Source of the DNA: Chloroflexota bacterium
Lineage (GTDB): Bacteria > Chloroflexota > Anaerolineae > Anaerolineales > Villigracilaceae
Reading direction: 5' to 3'
Assembly: GCA_013388685.1 (NCBI GenBank)
Contig: JACAET010000024.1
Span: forward strand, 1-64,000
Length of the DNA stretch: 64,000 nt
Shown here: positions 1 to 6,244 of the stretch, piece after piece
Layout of the letters: the number at the start of each line of letters is the position of its first letter
Numbering within the stretch: position 1 is the stretch's first letter
Program-made: the position numbers and the translations under genes
The notes under the pieces: model-generated
Seen by the model: only the letters and a program-made list of their open reading frames with translations
What the model was told of the DNA's origin: nothing
The model's database searches: none

Positions 1-776
1 AATTCCCCTCTCCCTGAGGGAGAGGGGCGGGGGGGAGGGATGTTGACGGTAACATACCCCTCTCCAAACTTCAGCGCCGTTTCCACCGAGTCGGTCAGGC
101 GGGTGAGTGCGGCTTTCTGGTCTTCCTTTGTCCCCTCCCGGGAGATGACGAGGCGGTCTACCACGGCTTCGATGGTGTGCTGTTTGTAGCGGTCAAGTTC
201 GATTTCGTCATCGAGCGAATAGACCGTGCCATCCACGCGGGCGCGGGTGAAGCCTGCCTTGCGGATCTCCTCGAAGACGGCTTGATACGTACCTTTGCGT
301 CCGCGCACGAGCGGCGCAAGGATCAGGATGCGCGTGCCGCCGGGCAGTTTCTCGATGTGATCCACGATCTCTTGCGCCGATTGCCGCGCCACTTCGCGTC
401 CGCACACGGGACAGTGGGGGATGCCCGCCCGCGCGAACAGCAGACGCATGTAGTCGTAGATTTCGGTCACCGTGCCAACCGTGGAACGCGGGTTATGGCT
501 GGTGGATTTCTGGTCAATCGAGACGGCGGGAGAGAGCCCTTCGATGTAATCCACATCGGGCTTGTCCATCTGCCCGATGAACTGACGGGCGTATGCCGAA
601 AGCGACTCGACGTAGCGCCGCTGTCCCTCGGCGAAGATGGTGTCGAACGCCAGCGACGACTTGCCCGAACCCGAAAGCCCGGTGATGACCACAAACCTGT
701 CGCGGGGAATCTCCACCGTGATATTTTTCAAATTATGGACGCGCGCGCCAACCACGCGGATATTGTTGGATGACAT
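1..776 (-). CDS. uvrA: UvrA, excinuclease ABC subunit A (N-terminal part, runs off the window)
   Basis: This reading frame is open from ATG at 776 to the left edge, about 258 residues. UvrA is the damage-sensing ATPase of nucleotide excision repair and acts with UvrB and UvrC in the cytoplasm. The N-terminus [19 protein letters not shown] is typical. The Walker A motif GLSGSGKSS is at about residues 33-41, followed by [15 protein letters not shown] and the zinc-module start CPVCG. The start is supported by GAGGAG just upstream. Near the window edge the frame passes through a perfect GC-rich palindrome (5-27) coding for a Pro/Ser/Gly-rich stretch not expected in UvrA. The rest of the gene is outside the window. 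uvrC lies 46 kb away. Confidence 0.93.
   Translation of the reverse strand, partial: MSSNNIRVVGARVHNLKNITVEIPRDRFVVITGLSGSGKSSLAFDTIFAEGQRRYVESLSAYARQFIGQMDKPDVDYIEGLSPAVSIDQKSTSHNPRSTVGTVTEIYDYMRLLFARAGIPHCPVCGREVARQSAQEIVDHIEKLPGGTRILILAPLVRGRKGTYQAVFEEIRKAGFTRARVDGTVYSLDDEIELDRYKQHTIEAVVDRLVISREGTKEDQKAALTRLTDSVETALKFGEGYVTVNIPPPRPSPSGRGE
5..27. repeat. REP-like palindrome inside uvrA
   Basis: Arm CCCCTCTCCC (5-14), loop TGA (15-17), arm GGGAGAGGGG (18-27): a perfect 10-bp inverted repeat. It lies in frame within uvrA, where it encodes a Pro/Ser/Gly/Arg run after GYVTVNIPP. Palindromes of this composition are often dispersed intergenic repeats in bacteria; a copy inside a coding frame is unusual. 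Confidence 0.6.
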
Positions 777-882
777 GGAACTCCTCTGGAATGGGATTGC
801 TCTTGGTTCGTTCTAACTCCCAATGAATATTCACCGTGCTCTTTCGCCGGGAGCGATATTGGAGAGCATCTGTCAAACGCCT

Positions 883-891
883 ATTCTAGCA
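883..891 (-). promoter_or_regulatory. Extended -10 promoter of uvrA
   Basis: Read on the minus strand, TGC-TAGAAT is a good extended -10 element about 107 bp upstream of the uvrA ATG. No convincing -35 is seen. No clear LexA-type box was recognised in 777-900. Confidence 0.4.
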
Positions 892-988
892 CAAATGTTT
901 TACTTTCGATGAGCGTAAAAGCCGCACAGCAAAATTGCATTATACCGAATCCCCAAATCAGACACTCTTATCGGAATTTGCAACGTGC

Positions 989-1010
989 ATGTTATACTCT
1001 TGTGCAACTT
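989..1010 (+). promoter_or_regulatory. Promoter of the first ECF sigma gene, motif shared with the second
   Basis: ATGTTATACTC, three bases, then TGCAACTT. It contains an extended -10 (TGT-TATACT, -10 at 993-998), so transcription should begin near 1005, 24 bases before the ATG at 1029. The same 11+8 bases at the same spacing occur at 13438-13459 ahead of the second ECF sigma gene. Confidence 0.6.
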
Positions 1011-1028
1011 CTCAAATCCGGCGGGGTT

Positions 1029-1634
1029 ATGTGTGTTAACCCTGCCGGTAGGACCAGACGAGTGCAGGAAACCGAGTTCAACGAAGAGGAAATGCTATTG
1101 CTCGCCTCCCAGGGCGACCGCGATGCGTTCGGTTTGCTCTATGAGCGCTATGTGGATCGAATCTTCAACTACGTCTACTACCGCACAGGGAATCTGCATG
1201 ACGCCGAGGACCTTACCGCCCGTGTTTTTCAGCGGGCGATGAATCACATTCACAACTACACCGATCGCGGCGTTCCCTTTTCGGCATGGCTGTACCGCAT
1301 TGCCCACAACCTGGTTGCCAACTGGCACAGGGATCGCAGCCGTAAACAGGAAATACCGCTTGACGATCTGCCGATCTTGCCGGTCAAAGGCGATCACCCC
1401 GAGAAAAACCTTGTCCGTTCTCAGGAACAGGAAGCGCTTCTCAAACTTATCCGGCGCCTGCCCGCTGAGCGACAGAATCTCCTCATCCTCAAATTTGTCG
1501 AGAACCTGTCGAACGCCGAAATCGGCGCCATCATGGGACGCAGCGAGGGCGCGATCAAGAGCCTCTACCACCGCACATTGCTTGCCTTGCGCGATCAACT
1601 GAGCGACCAAAACATCAACCTTGAAGGAGAGTAG
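1029..1634 (+). CDS. ECF-type RNA polymerase sigma factor
   Basis: A 201-residue sigma-70 family factor of the ECF type, which directs RNA polymerase to a special promoter set. Region 2 is seen in DRDAFGLLYERYVDRIFNYV and DAEDLTARVFQRA, followed by WLYRIAHNLVANWHRD. Region 4 is seen in LPAERQNLLILKFVENLSNAEIGAIMG, with the recognition helix SEGAIKSLYHRTL. The frame is open upstream to 909, but the likely -10 (993-998) lies inside that extension, so ATG 1029 is chosen. It ends 2 bp before the DegV gene, whose ribosome-binding site lies in its last codons, so the two are probably cotranscribed. No classical anti-sigma gene is adjacent; the small membrane protein two genes downstream is a candidate partner by position only. 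Confidence 0.9.
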   Translation: MCVNPAGRTRRVQETEFNEEEMLLLASQGDRDAFGLLYERYVDRIFNYVYYRTGNLHDAEDLTARVFQRAMNHIHNYTDRGVPFSAWLYRIAHNLVANWHRDRSRKQEIPLDDLPILPVKGDHPEKNLVRSQEQEALLKLIRRLPAERQNLLILKFVENLSNAEIGAIMGRSEGAIKSLYHRTLLALRDQLSDQNINLEGE

Positions 1635-1636
1635 CC

Positions 1637-2485
1637 ATGTTTCGAATTGTGACCGATGGTGCAGTGGATATCCCCGCCGAGTGGTACAAAGAATACGACA
1701 TCCAGCGTATTCCCATCAATGTGCATTTCGGTGAAGAAAAAACCTTCATCCAGGACGTTGAACTCAGCATGGACGAGTTCTACAAACTGGTGGACGGCAA
1801 AAGCCTGCCGCACCCGAAAACCTCCCAGCCCTCGCCCCACCAGTTTGTCGAGTTTTACAAAAAGATTGCCCAGCCCGGCGATACCATCCTTTCCATTCAC
1901 ATCACCAGCAAACTTTCCGGCACGTATGCCTCCTCTGTCGCTGCGGCAGAGGAACTCAAAGGCACATACAACATCGTCCCTGTGGATACCTTGGGCGGTT
2001 CGATGGGCACCGCCTTTATGTGCCGTTCCGCCCGCCAGATGGAACGCGCCGGCAAAAGCGTGGACGAAATCGTCCAATTCATCGAACGCGTGCGCGGTAA
2101 AACCCTCATCATCCTGACGCTCGATACCCTCGAATATGCCCGCCGCAGCGGACGGGTCGGCGCCCTGCGCTCAGCGCTCGCCTCCGCCCTGAACCTCAAA
2201 CCGATTGCCATGCTCAAAGACGGTCTGGTGGAGATGGTGGACCGCGTCCGCACCCGCAAAGCCGCCTTTGAGCGCGTTGTCGAACTGGCGAAAGAACACT
2301 CGGGCAGTCAGCCTGTTCATCTGGGTGTGGTGCATGCCCGTGACCTTGCCTCCGCTCAGGTGTTAATGGAACAGGCGAAGAAATCGCTCAACGTCAAAGA
2401 AGCCTATCTGACCGACCTCTCCATCTCCCTTGCGATCAATTTCGGACCGGGTACTGTCGGATTGGTGCTCTACCCCGCTGATTGA
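1637..2485 (+). CDS. DegV family fatty-acid-binding protein
   Basis: A 282-residue DegV family protein. Members such as FakB bind a fatty acid and present it to a kinase for entry into phospholipid synthesis; no fakA-like kinase gene is seen in this window. The family start is visible as FRIVTDGAVDIP. The lipid-binding SGTYASS segment (about residues 94-100) and the C-terminal INFGPGTVGLVLYP are also typical. AAGGAGA precedes the ATG, inside the end of the sigma gene. Length is normal. It is the middle gene of a sigma-DegV-membrane protein set. The specific ligand cannot be read from the sequence. Confidence 0.9.
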   Translation: MFRIVTDGAVDIPAEWYKEYDIQRIPINVHFGEEKTFIQDVELSMDEFYKLVDGKSLPHPKTSQPSPHQFVEFYKKIAQPGDTILSIHITSKLSGTYASSVAAAEELKGTYNIVPVDTLGGSMGTAFMCRSARQMERAGKSVDEIVQFIERVRGKTLIILTLDTLEYARRSGRVGALRSALASALNLKPIAMLKDGLVEMVDRVRTRKAAFERVVELAKEHSGSQPVHLGVVHARDLASAQVLMEQAKKSLNVKEAYLTDLSISLAINFGPGTVGLVLYPAD

Positions 2486-2500
2486 ATTTGTGAGTGACCC

Positions 2501-2773
2501 ATGGTACGCAGAAAATCATCCCCTCTTCCCGATGACGTCCTTTCCAGTCTCGAGGCGCGTCTTGCCGGGACCTTGAAGCCGATTCAGCCTTCGAGGGACA
2601 TGGTTCAACGCCTGCGCGAGCGAATCCGCTTCCCGGCGCCGGAGGAGATCGCCTTGCGGCTGGGCGATTGGAAGAAGATGTTTTTGGTGCTGGGCGGTGT
2701 CATGTCGGGGATGGTGCTGTTCATCACGCTGGCGCGGGCGTTCTTCTACCTAATGAGCCGGAAGAGCGTGTAA
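2501..2773 (+). CDS. Small single-pass membrane protein of unknown function
   Basis: A 90-residue protein with a charged N-terminal region of about 60 residues and one hydrophobic segment (about residues 62-83), ending in SRKSV. It starts 15 bp after DegV and is followed by a strong terminator, so it closes the sigma-DegV operon. The family is not recognised. By position and topology (cytoplasmic part plus one helix) it could tether or modulate the sigma factor, but no anti-sigma signature is visible. Confidence 0.7.
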   Translation: MVRRKSSPLPDDVLSSLEARLAGTLKPIQPSRDMVQRLRERIRFPAPEEIALRLGDWKKMFLVLGGVMSGMVLFITLARAFFYLMSRKSV

Positions 2774-2833
2774 CAGAAAATCTTTCAACCGGGCACAGCA
2801 GACGCTCCCTGCCAGCGCATCATCCGCAGGCAT

Positions 2834-2866
2834 AAAGACCCCGAGGTCATTCCTCAGGGTCTTTTC
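2834..2866. terminator. Bidirectional intrinsic terminator
   Basis: Stem AAAGACCC-C-GAGG pairs with CCTC-A-GGGTCTTT around a 5-base loop, with A- and T-runs on both flanks. It serves the plus-strand operon ending at 2773 and the minus-strand pair whose last stop codon (2865-2867) overlaps the hairpin edge. Confidence 0.85.
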
Positions 2867-3188
2867 ATTTCAGCAGGGCGTCGCATAACTGCCGCGCTTC
2901 GGCGATGAGGTCGGCTTCGACGGGGAGTTTGAATTCCTCGTTGACGCGCAAGGTCAAATGGTTGGCGAGCCGTTTCAGGTCGGGAGAAAGAAGCGGATCG
3001 TCCCTGAGCAGGTTCAGCAGATCGTAGGCGCTCGTGCTGCGGGGTTGAATCCCCTGTCGGGTCAAGTATTCCCGAACGGCAATTCCCGCCGCGCGGCGGG
3101 CGCACACACGCGCCTGCCCCTCGTTGCCTCTGGCGCGCGCCTGCTCGGCGAGCGCAAACTCGCGTTCCAACTGCTCGTTCAGATTCAT
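2865..3188 (-). CDS. Small helical protein, possibly HEPN-like
   Basis: A 107-residue, largely alpha-helical protein. The stretch ARRAAGIAVREYLTRQGI followed by SAYDLLNLL resembles the helical arrangement of HEPN-domain proteins, but the RxxxxH catalytic motif of HEPN ribonucleases is absent, so nuclease activity is not proposed. Its start codon shares one base with the stop of the upstream glycosyltransferase gene (TGATG), so translation is probably coupled. Function unknown. Confidence 0.65.
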   Translation of the reverse strand: MNLNEQLEREFALAEQARARGNEGQARVCARRAAGIAVREYLTRQGIQPRSTSAYDLLNLLRDDPLLSPDLKRLANHLTLRVNEEFKLPVEADLIAEARQLCDALLK

Positions 3189-3871
3189 CAGTCGAAAAAC
3201 CGATAGCGCAGCAGCGCCCAGACCGCCTCGAAGGCGTCTTTGAGTTTGATTTTTTTCCCTTCGGAATAGTCGCGCGGGTTGAAGGAGATCGGCACTTCGA
3301 AGATGCGGTATTTGCGTTTGAGAATTTTGGCGGTGAACTCCGGTTCGAAGTTGAAGCGCTTCGAGCGGATGTTCATGCCCTCGATGACCTCGCGGCGGAA
3401 GACCTTGTAGCCGGTTTCCATGTCGGTCAGGATCGAGTCGTAGAGGATGTTGGTCATGAGGGTGAGCAGTTGATTTGCCACCTGATGCCAGAACATGGCG
3501 ACGCGGTGCGGGGCGCCCAAAAAGCGTGAACCATAGACCACATCTGCCAGCCCCTCCTCGATGGGTTGGAGCAGGACAGGGTAATCGCGGGGGTTATATT
3601 CGAGGTCGGCGTCCTGAATGAGCAGAACGTCGCCCTTGGCGGCTTTCATGCCGGTAACCACCGCCGCTCCCTTTCCCTGATTCTTCTCGTGCAAGATCAC
3701 GCGGACTTTCCGCTTGCCGTCGAGTTTTTTCAGAATTTCTCGGGTGCCGTCCTGCGAGCCGTCGTCCACAATGACGATTTCGCTTGCCCGTTTGACGGCG
3801 TGTACCCGTTTGATGATTTCCTGGATATTGTTCGCTTCGTTGTACACAGGGATGATGACGGAGAGTTTCAT
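3188..3871 (-). CDS. Family 2 glycosyltransferase (dolichyl-phosphate mannosyltransferase-like)
   Basis: A 227-residue GT-A fold glycosyltransferase. The nucleotide-sugar-binding start MKLSVIIPVYNEANNI, the EIVIVDDGSQDGT strand, GKGAAVVTGMKAAKGDVLLI and the metal-binding DADLEYNP are all visible. The C-terminal FKLKDAFEAVWALLRYR-type region resembles polyprenyl-phosphate hexose synthases, which make lipid-linked sugar donors for GT-C enzymes. Two GT-C-like proteins (11924-13426 and 63072 onward) are in the window. ATG 3871 is chosen over the frame-open codon at 3907 because the protein family begins here; a minus-strand TATAAT lies only 10 bases upstream. Confidence 0.88.
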   Translation of the reverse strand: MKLSVIIPVYNEANNIQEIIKRVHAVKRASEIVIVDDGSQDGTREILKKLDGKRKVRVILHEKNQGKGAAVVTGMKAAKGDVLLIQDADLEYNPRDYPVLLQPIEEGLADVVYGSRFLGAPHRVAMFWHQVANQLLTLMTNILYDSILTDMETGYKVFRREVIEGMNIRSKRFNFEPEFTAKILKRKYRIFEVPISFNPRDYSEGKKIKLKDAFEAVWALLRYRFFD

Positions 3872-3881
3872 GACATTACAA

Positions 3882-3887
3882 ATTATA
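3882..3887 (-). promoter_or_regulatory. -10 element of the glycosyltransferase pair
   Basis: TATAAT on the minus strand, 10 bases before ATG 3871, with no Shine-Dalgarno between them. The mRNA would have a leader of a few bases at most. Confidence 0.4.
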
Positions 3888-3906
3888 TACGATGTTTCGC
3901 GCCGCA

Positions 3907-3934
3907 TTGCATTCGAAATTGGGCGTGCTATAAT
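3907..3934 (+). promoter_or_regulatory. Promoter of the AAA ATPase gene
   Basis: TTGCAT, 16 bases, then TATAAT (3929-3934), preceded by TGC, which gives an extended -10. It is followed 41 bases later by ATG 3976 with GGGAGGCG upstream. Confidence 0.55.
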
Positions 3935-3975
3935 CTGACCGTTGCATATTCCCTCATCCCTCTCTGGGAGGCGTT

Positions 3976-5307
3976 ATGACCAATACCCTCATGCGGTCGC
4001 CCGGCGCGGCTGTCTCTTTTTCTCCGCCGCCCATTAACTCGGTCGAAGATACCGGCTTGAATGTTCTCTGGTTGCAGGACCTGGCTCTAAAGATCCTCTA
4101 TAACCAGGGATTCATGAGCGGTTTCAAGATTGCCGAAGCGATTGCCCTGCCGTTTGCCGGCGTTACCGACGGCATCCTCGAAGCCCTCAAGCGCGAAAAA
4201 TTGATCGAAGTCAAGTCTTCGCAAGGCGGTTTGGGCGAGGGCGCCTATACCTACGGGATCACCGGCGCAGGCATCACCCGCGCCCGCGAAGCCCTCGAGC
4301 GCAGCCAGTATGCCGGTCCTGCGCCGGTGCCGTTCGAGGTCTACAATGAAGCCATCCGCCGCCAGAAAACCGGGCGCATGACCGTCACTGCGCGGACAAT
4401 GCGCCAGGTACTTTCCCAGTTGGTCATCTCCGAAGCCACCTTCCAGCGGCTCGGACCCGCCCTGAACTCCGGCACGTCCATCTTCATGTATGGTCCGCCC
4501 GGCAACGGCAAGACCAGCGTCGCCCGCGCCTTTGGCAACCTCATCCTCACCCAGTCCATGTACATTCCCTACGCCCTCTACCTCGATGGGCAGGTGATCA
4601 AAGTATATGACCAGGTGAGCCACAAACTGGCGCCCGAAGCCGACGGACAAGCGACTCCTTCCGGGACCGGCAACCTGCGCGCCAGCCCGCGCCGTGACCC
4701 CCGCTGGGTCAAAATCCGCCGCCCCTTCATTGTGGTGGGCGGCGAACTCACCCTCGAAGGCTTGGATCTCGTCTATGACGAAACCCACAAATTCTACGAA
4801 GCCCCCTTTCAGGTCAAAGCCAACGGCGGCATCTTCCTGATTGACGACTTCGGGCGTCAGCAGGTTCGCCCGCGCGACTTGCTCAACCGCTGGATCGTCC
4901 CGCTCGAAAACCGCGTGGATTTCCTCACGCTTCACAACGGACGCAAGGTGGAAGTGCCTTTCGACGTGCTCATCGTTTTCTCGACCAACCTTCCCCCCAA
5001 AGACCTGGTGGATGAAGCCTTCCTGCGCCGTCTGCGCCACAAGATCGAAATTGGCGACCCCTCCTACGAGGAATACCGCGAAATCTTCCGCCGCGTTGCC
5101 GCCGATAAAAAAGTGGAATACAGCGACCAGGGACTGGCATATCTTCTGCAGGAGTGGTACATCAAACGCAACCGCAAACTGCGCGCCTCGCACCCGCGCG
5201 ACCTGTGCGACCAGCTGATTGACATTGCCGGGTATCTTTCCGTGCCTCCCACCATGTCTCGTGAAATGTTGGATCGCGCCGCCACCTCCTACTTTGTGGA
5301 TATTTAA
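3976..5307 (+). CDS. AAA+ family ATPase with N-terminal helical/winged-helix region
   Basis: A 443-residue cytoplasmic P-loop ATPase. Walker A GPPGNGKTS is at about residues 173-181 and Walker B IFLIDDFGRQ at about 286-295. An Asn sensor (FSTNLPP) and RRLRHKIEI complete the AAA core. The first 130 residues look like a small helical DNA- or protein-binding domain (LWLQDLALKILYNQGFMSGFKIAEAI). A charged insert between Walker A and B (YVHKLAPEADGQATPSG-like) is Gly/Ala rich. Function is not known. It stands alone, with its own promoter and a dispersed repeat behind it. Confidence 0.85.
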   Translation: MTNTLMRSPGAAVSFSPPPINSVEDTGLNVLWLQDLALKILYNQGFMSGFKIAEAIALPFAGVTDGILEALKREKLIEVKSSQGGLGEGAYTYGITGAGITRAREALERSQYAGPAPVPFEVYNEAIRRQKTGRMTVTARTMRQVLSQLVISEATFQRLGPALNSGTSIFMYGPPGNGKTSVARAFGNLILTQSMYIPYALYLDGQVIKVYDQVSHKLAPEADGQATPSGTGNLRASPRRDPRWVKIRRPFIVVGGELTLEGLDLVYDETHKFYEAPFQVKANGGIFLIDDFGRQQVRPRDLLNRWIVPLENRVDFLTLHNGRKVEVPFDVLIVFSTNLPPKDLVDEAFLRRLRHKIEIGDPSYEEYREIFRRVAADKKVEYSDQGLAYLLQEWYIKRNRKLRASHPRDLCDQLIDIAGYLSVPPTMSREMLDRAATSYFVDI

Positions 5308-5369
5308 CCTCACCCCCTCGCACGCCGCACGGATTGCGCGTCTCCCTTTCCATGCGTGATCCGTTTTCA

Positions 5370-5459
5370 GCAGATCACGAAAACCGCGCGTCGTGCGCTC
5401 TCTCCAGCGCAAATGCGGCGGTAGCGACCGCTGATGACGCGCTTTTGTGAAGTACTGGT
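5370..5459 (+). repeat. Dispersed palindromic repeat, copy A
   Basis: A 90-bp intergenic element that matches 56072-56187 over nearly its whole length. The ends form an imperfect inverted repeat (ATCACGAAAACCGCGCG against CGCGCTTTTGTGA), with an inner CGGT-agcg-ACCG palindrome. It lies between the AAA ATPase and the phosphodiesterase gene and supplies an apparent but false upstream start for the latter. Confidence 0.8.
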
Positions 5460-5470
5460 TCTTTTTTACC

Positions 5471-6244
5471 ATGCTCGATACCCTTCCCACCCCCGTCATC
5501 TTTGCCCACCGCGGCGCCTCGGCGTTCGCGCCTGAAAACACGCTTGCCGCCTTCGAACTTGCCCTTCGGCAGGGGGCAGACGCCATCGAACTCGACGTGA
5601 AGCTCAGCGCCGATGGGCACGTTGTCGTCATCCACGACCCCACGGTGGACCGCACCACCGGCGCACGCGGACGCGTCAAGGACATGTCCCTTGCCGACCT
5701 GCGCTCGCTGGACGCAGGCAGTTTCTTTTCGGCGAACTTTCGGGGCGAAAAAATCCCCACTCTCGAAGAAGTCTTCGAGGCGGTGGGCAGGCGCGCCTTC
5801 ATCAACGTGGAACTTACCAATTACAACACCCCGCGCGACCACCTTGTCGAATCCGTGTGTATGCTGATCAAAAAATTCGGACTGCAAAAACGCGTCCTGT
5901 TATCATCCTTTCTGCCGACCAATCTTGCCAGCGCGCGCCGTTACCTGCCCGAGGTGCCCACGGGGTTGCTGGCGTTGGGCGGCATTTTGGGGTTGTGGTC
6001 TCGTTCGTTTGGCTTCGCGTTCGGCAGGTATGATGCGCTGCATCCGAATCTCAGGAACGCCACACAACAACAAATTTACTTTGCGCACCGTCTCAAGCGC
6101 CGCATCCACGTGTGGACGGTGAACGACGAGGTGGATTTGCGCCGCCTGTTCAAGTGGGGTGTGGACGGGGTTTTCACCGACCATCCGCAACTGGCGGTGA
6201 GCGTGCGCGGGGAAAATGCTCAGGATGGAACCCGGTTTGTTTAG
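5471..6244 (+). CDS. Glycerophosphodiester phosphodiesterase
   Basis: A 257-residue GDPD-family TIM-barrel enzyme that hydrolyses deacylated phospholipids to glycerol 3-phosphate and an alcohol. The catalytic start FAHRGASAFAPENTLAAF, the metal ligands in AIELDVK and the second catalytic His in VVIHDPTVDRTT are present. The C-terminal VWTVND and GVDGVFTDHP are also typical. No signal peptide, so probably cytoplasmic. ATG 5471 is chosen because the open frame upstream to 5447 lies in a dispersed repeat. It overlaps the next gene by 29 bp. Confidence 0.9.
   Translation: MLDTLPTPVIFAHRGASAFAPENTLAAFELALRQGADAIELDVKLSADGHVVVIHDPTVDRTTGARGRVKDMSLADLRSLDAGSFFSANFRGEKIPTLEEVFEAVGRRAFINVELTNYNTPRDHLVESVCMLIKKFGLQKRVLLSSFLPTNLASARRYLPEVPTGLLALGGILGLWSRSFGFAFGRYDALHPNLRNATQQQIYFAHRLKRRIHVWTVNDEVDLRRLFKWGVDGVFTDHPQLAVSVRGENAQDGTRFV

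Noticed and set aside
177..773. Open frame of 198 codons on the plus strand over uvrA
   Set aside because: It is the antisense of the UvrA frame, whose Walker A and zinc motifs are clear.
777..900. LexA box ahead of uvrA
   Set aside because: Only single GAAC half-sites were found, without correct spacing.
909..1028. 40-residue N-terminal extension of the first sigma factor
   Set aside because: The predicted -10 (993-998) lies inside it, and the sequence has no sigma-like features.
4087..5820. 577-codon minus-strand frame
   Set aside because: Antisense of the AAA ATPase and phosphodiesterase genes; no recognisable domain, and its middle runs through a dispersed repeat.
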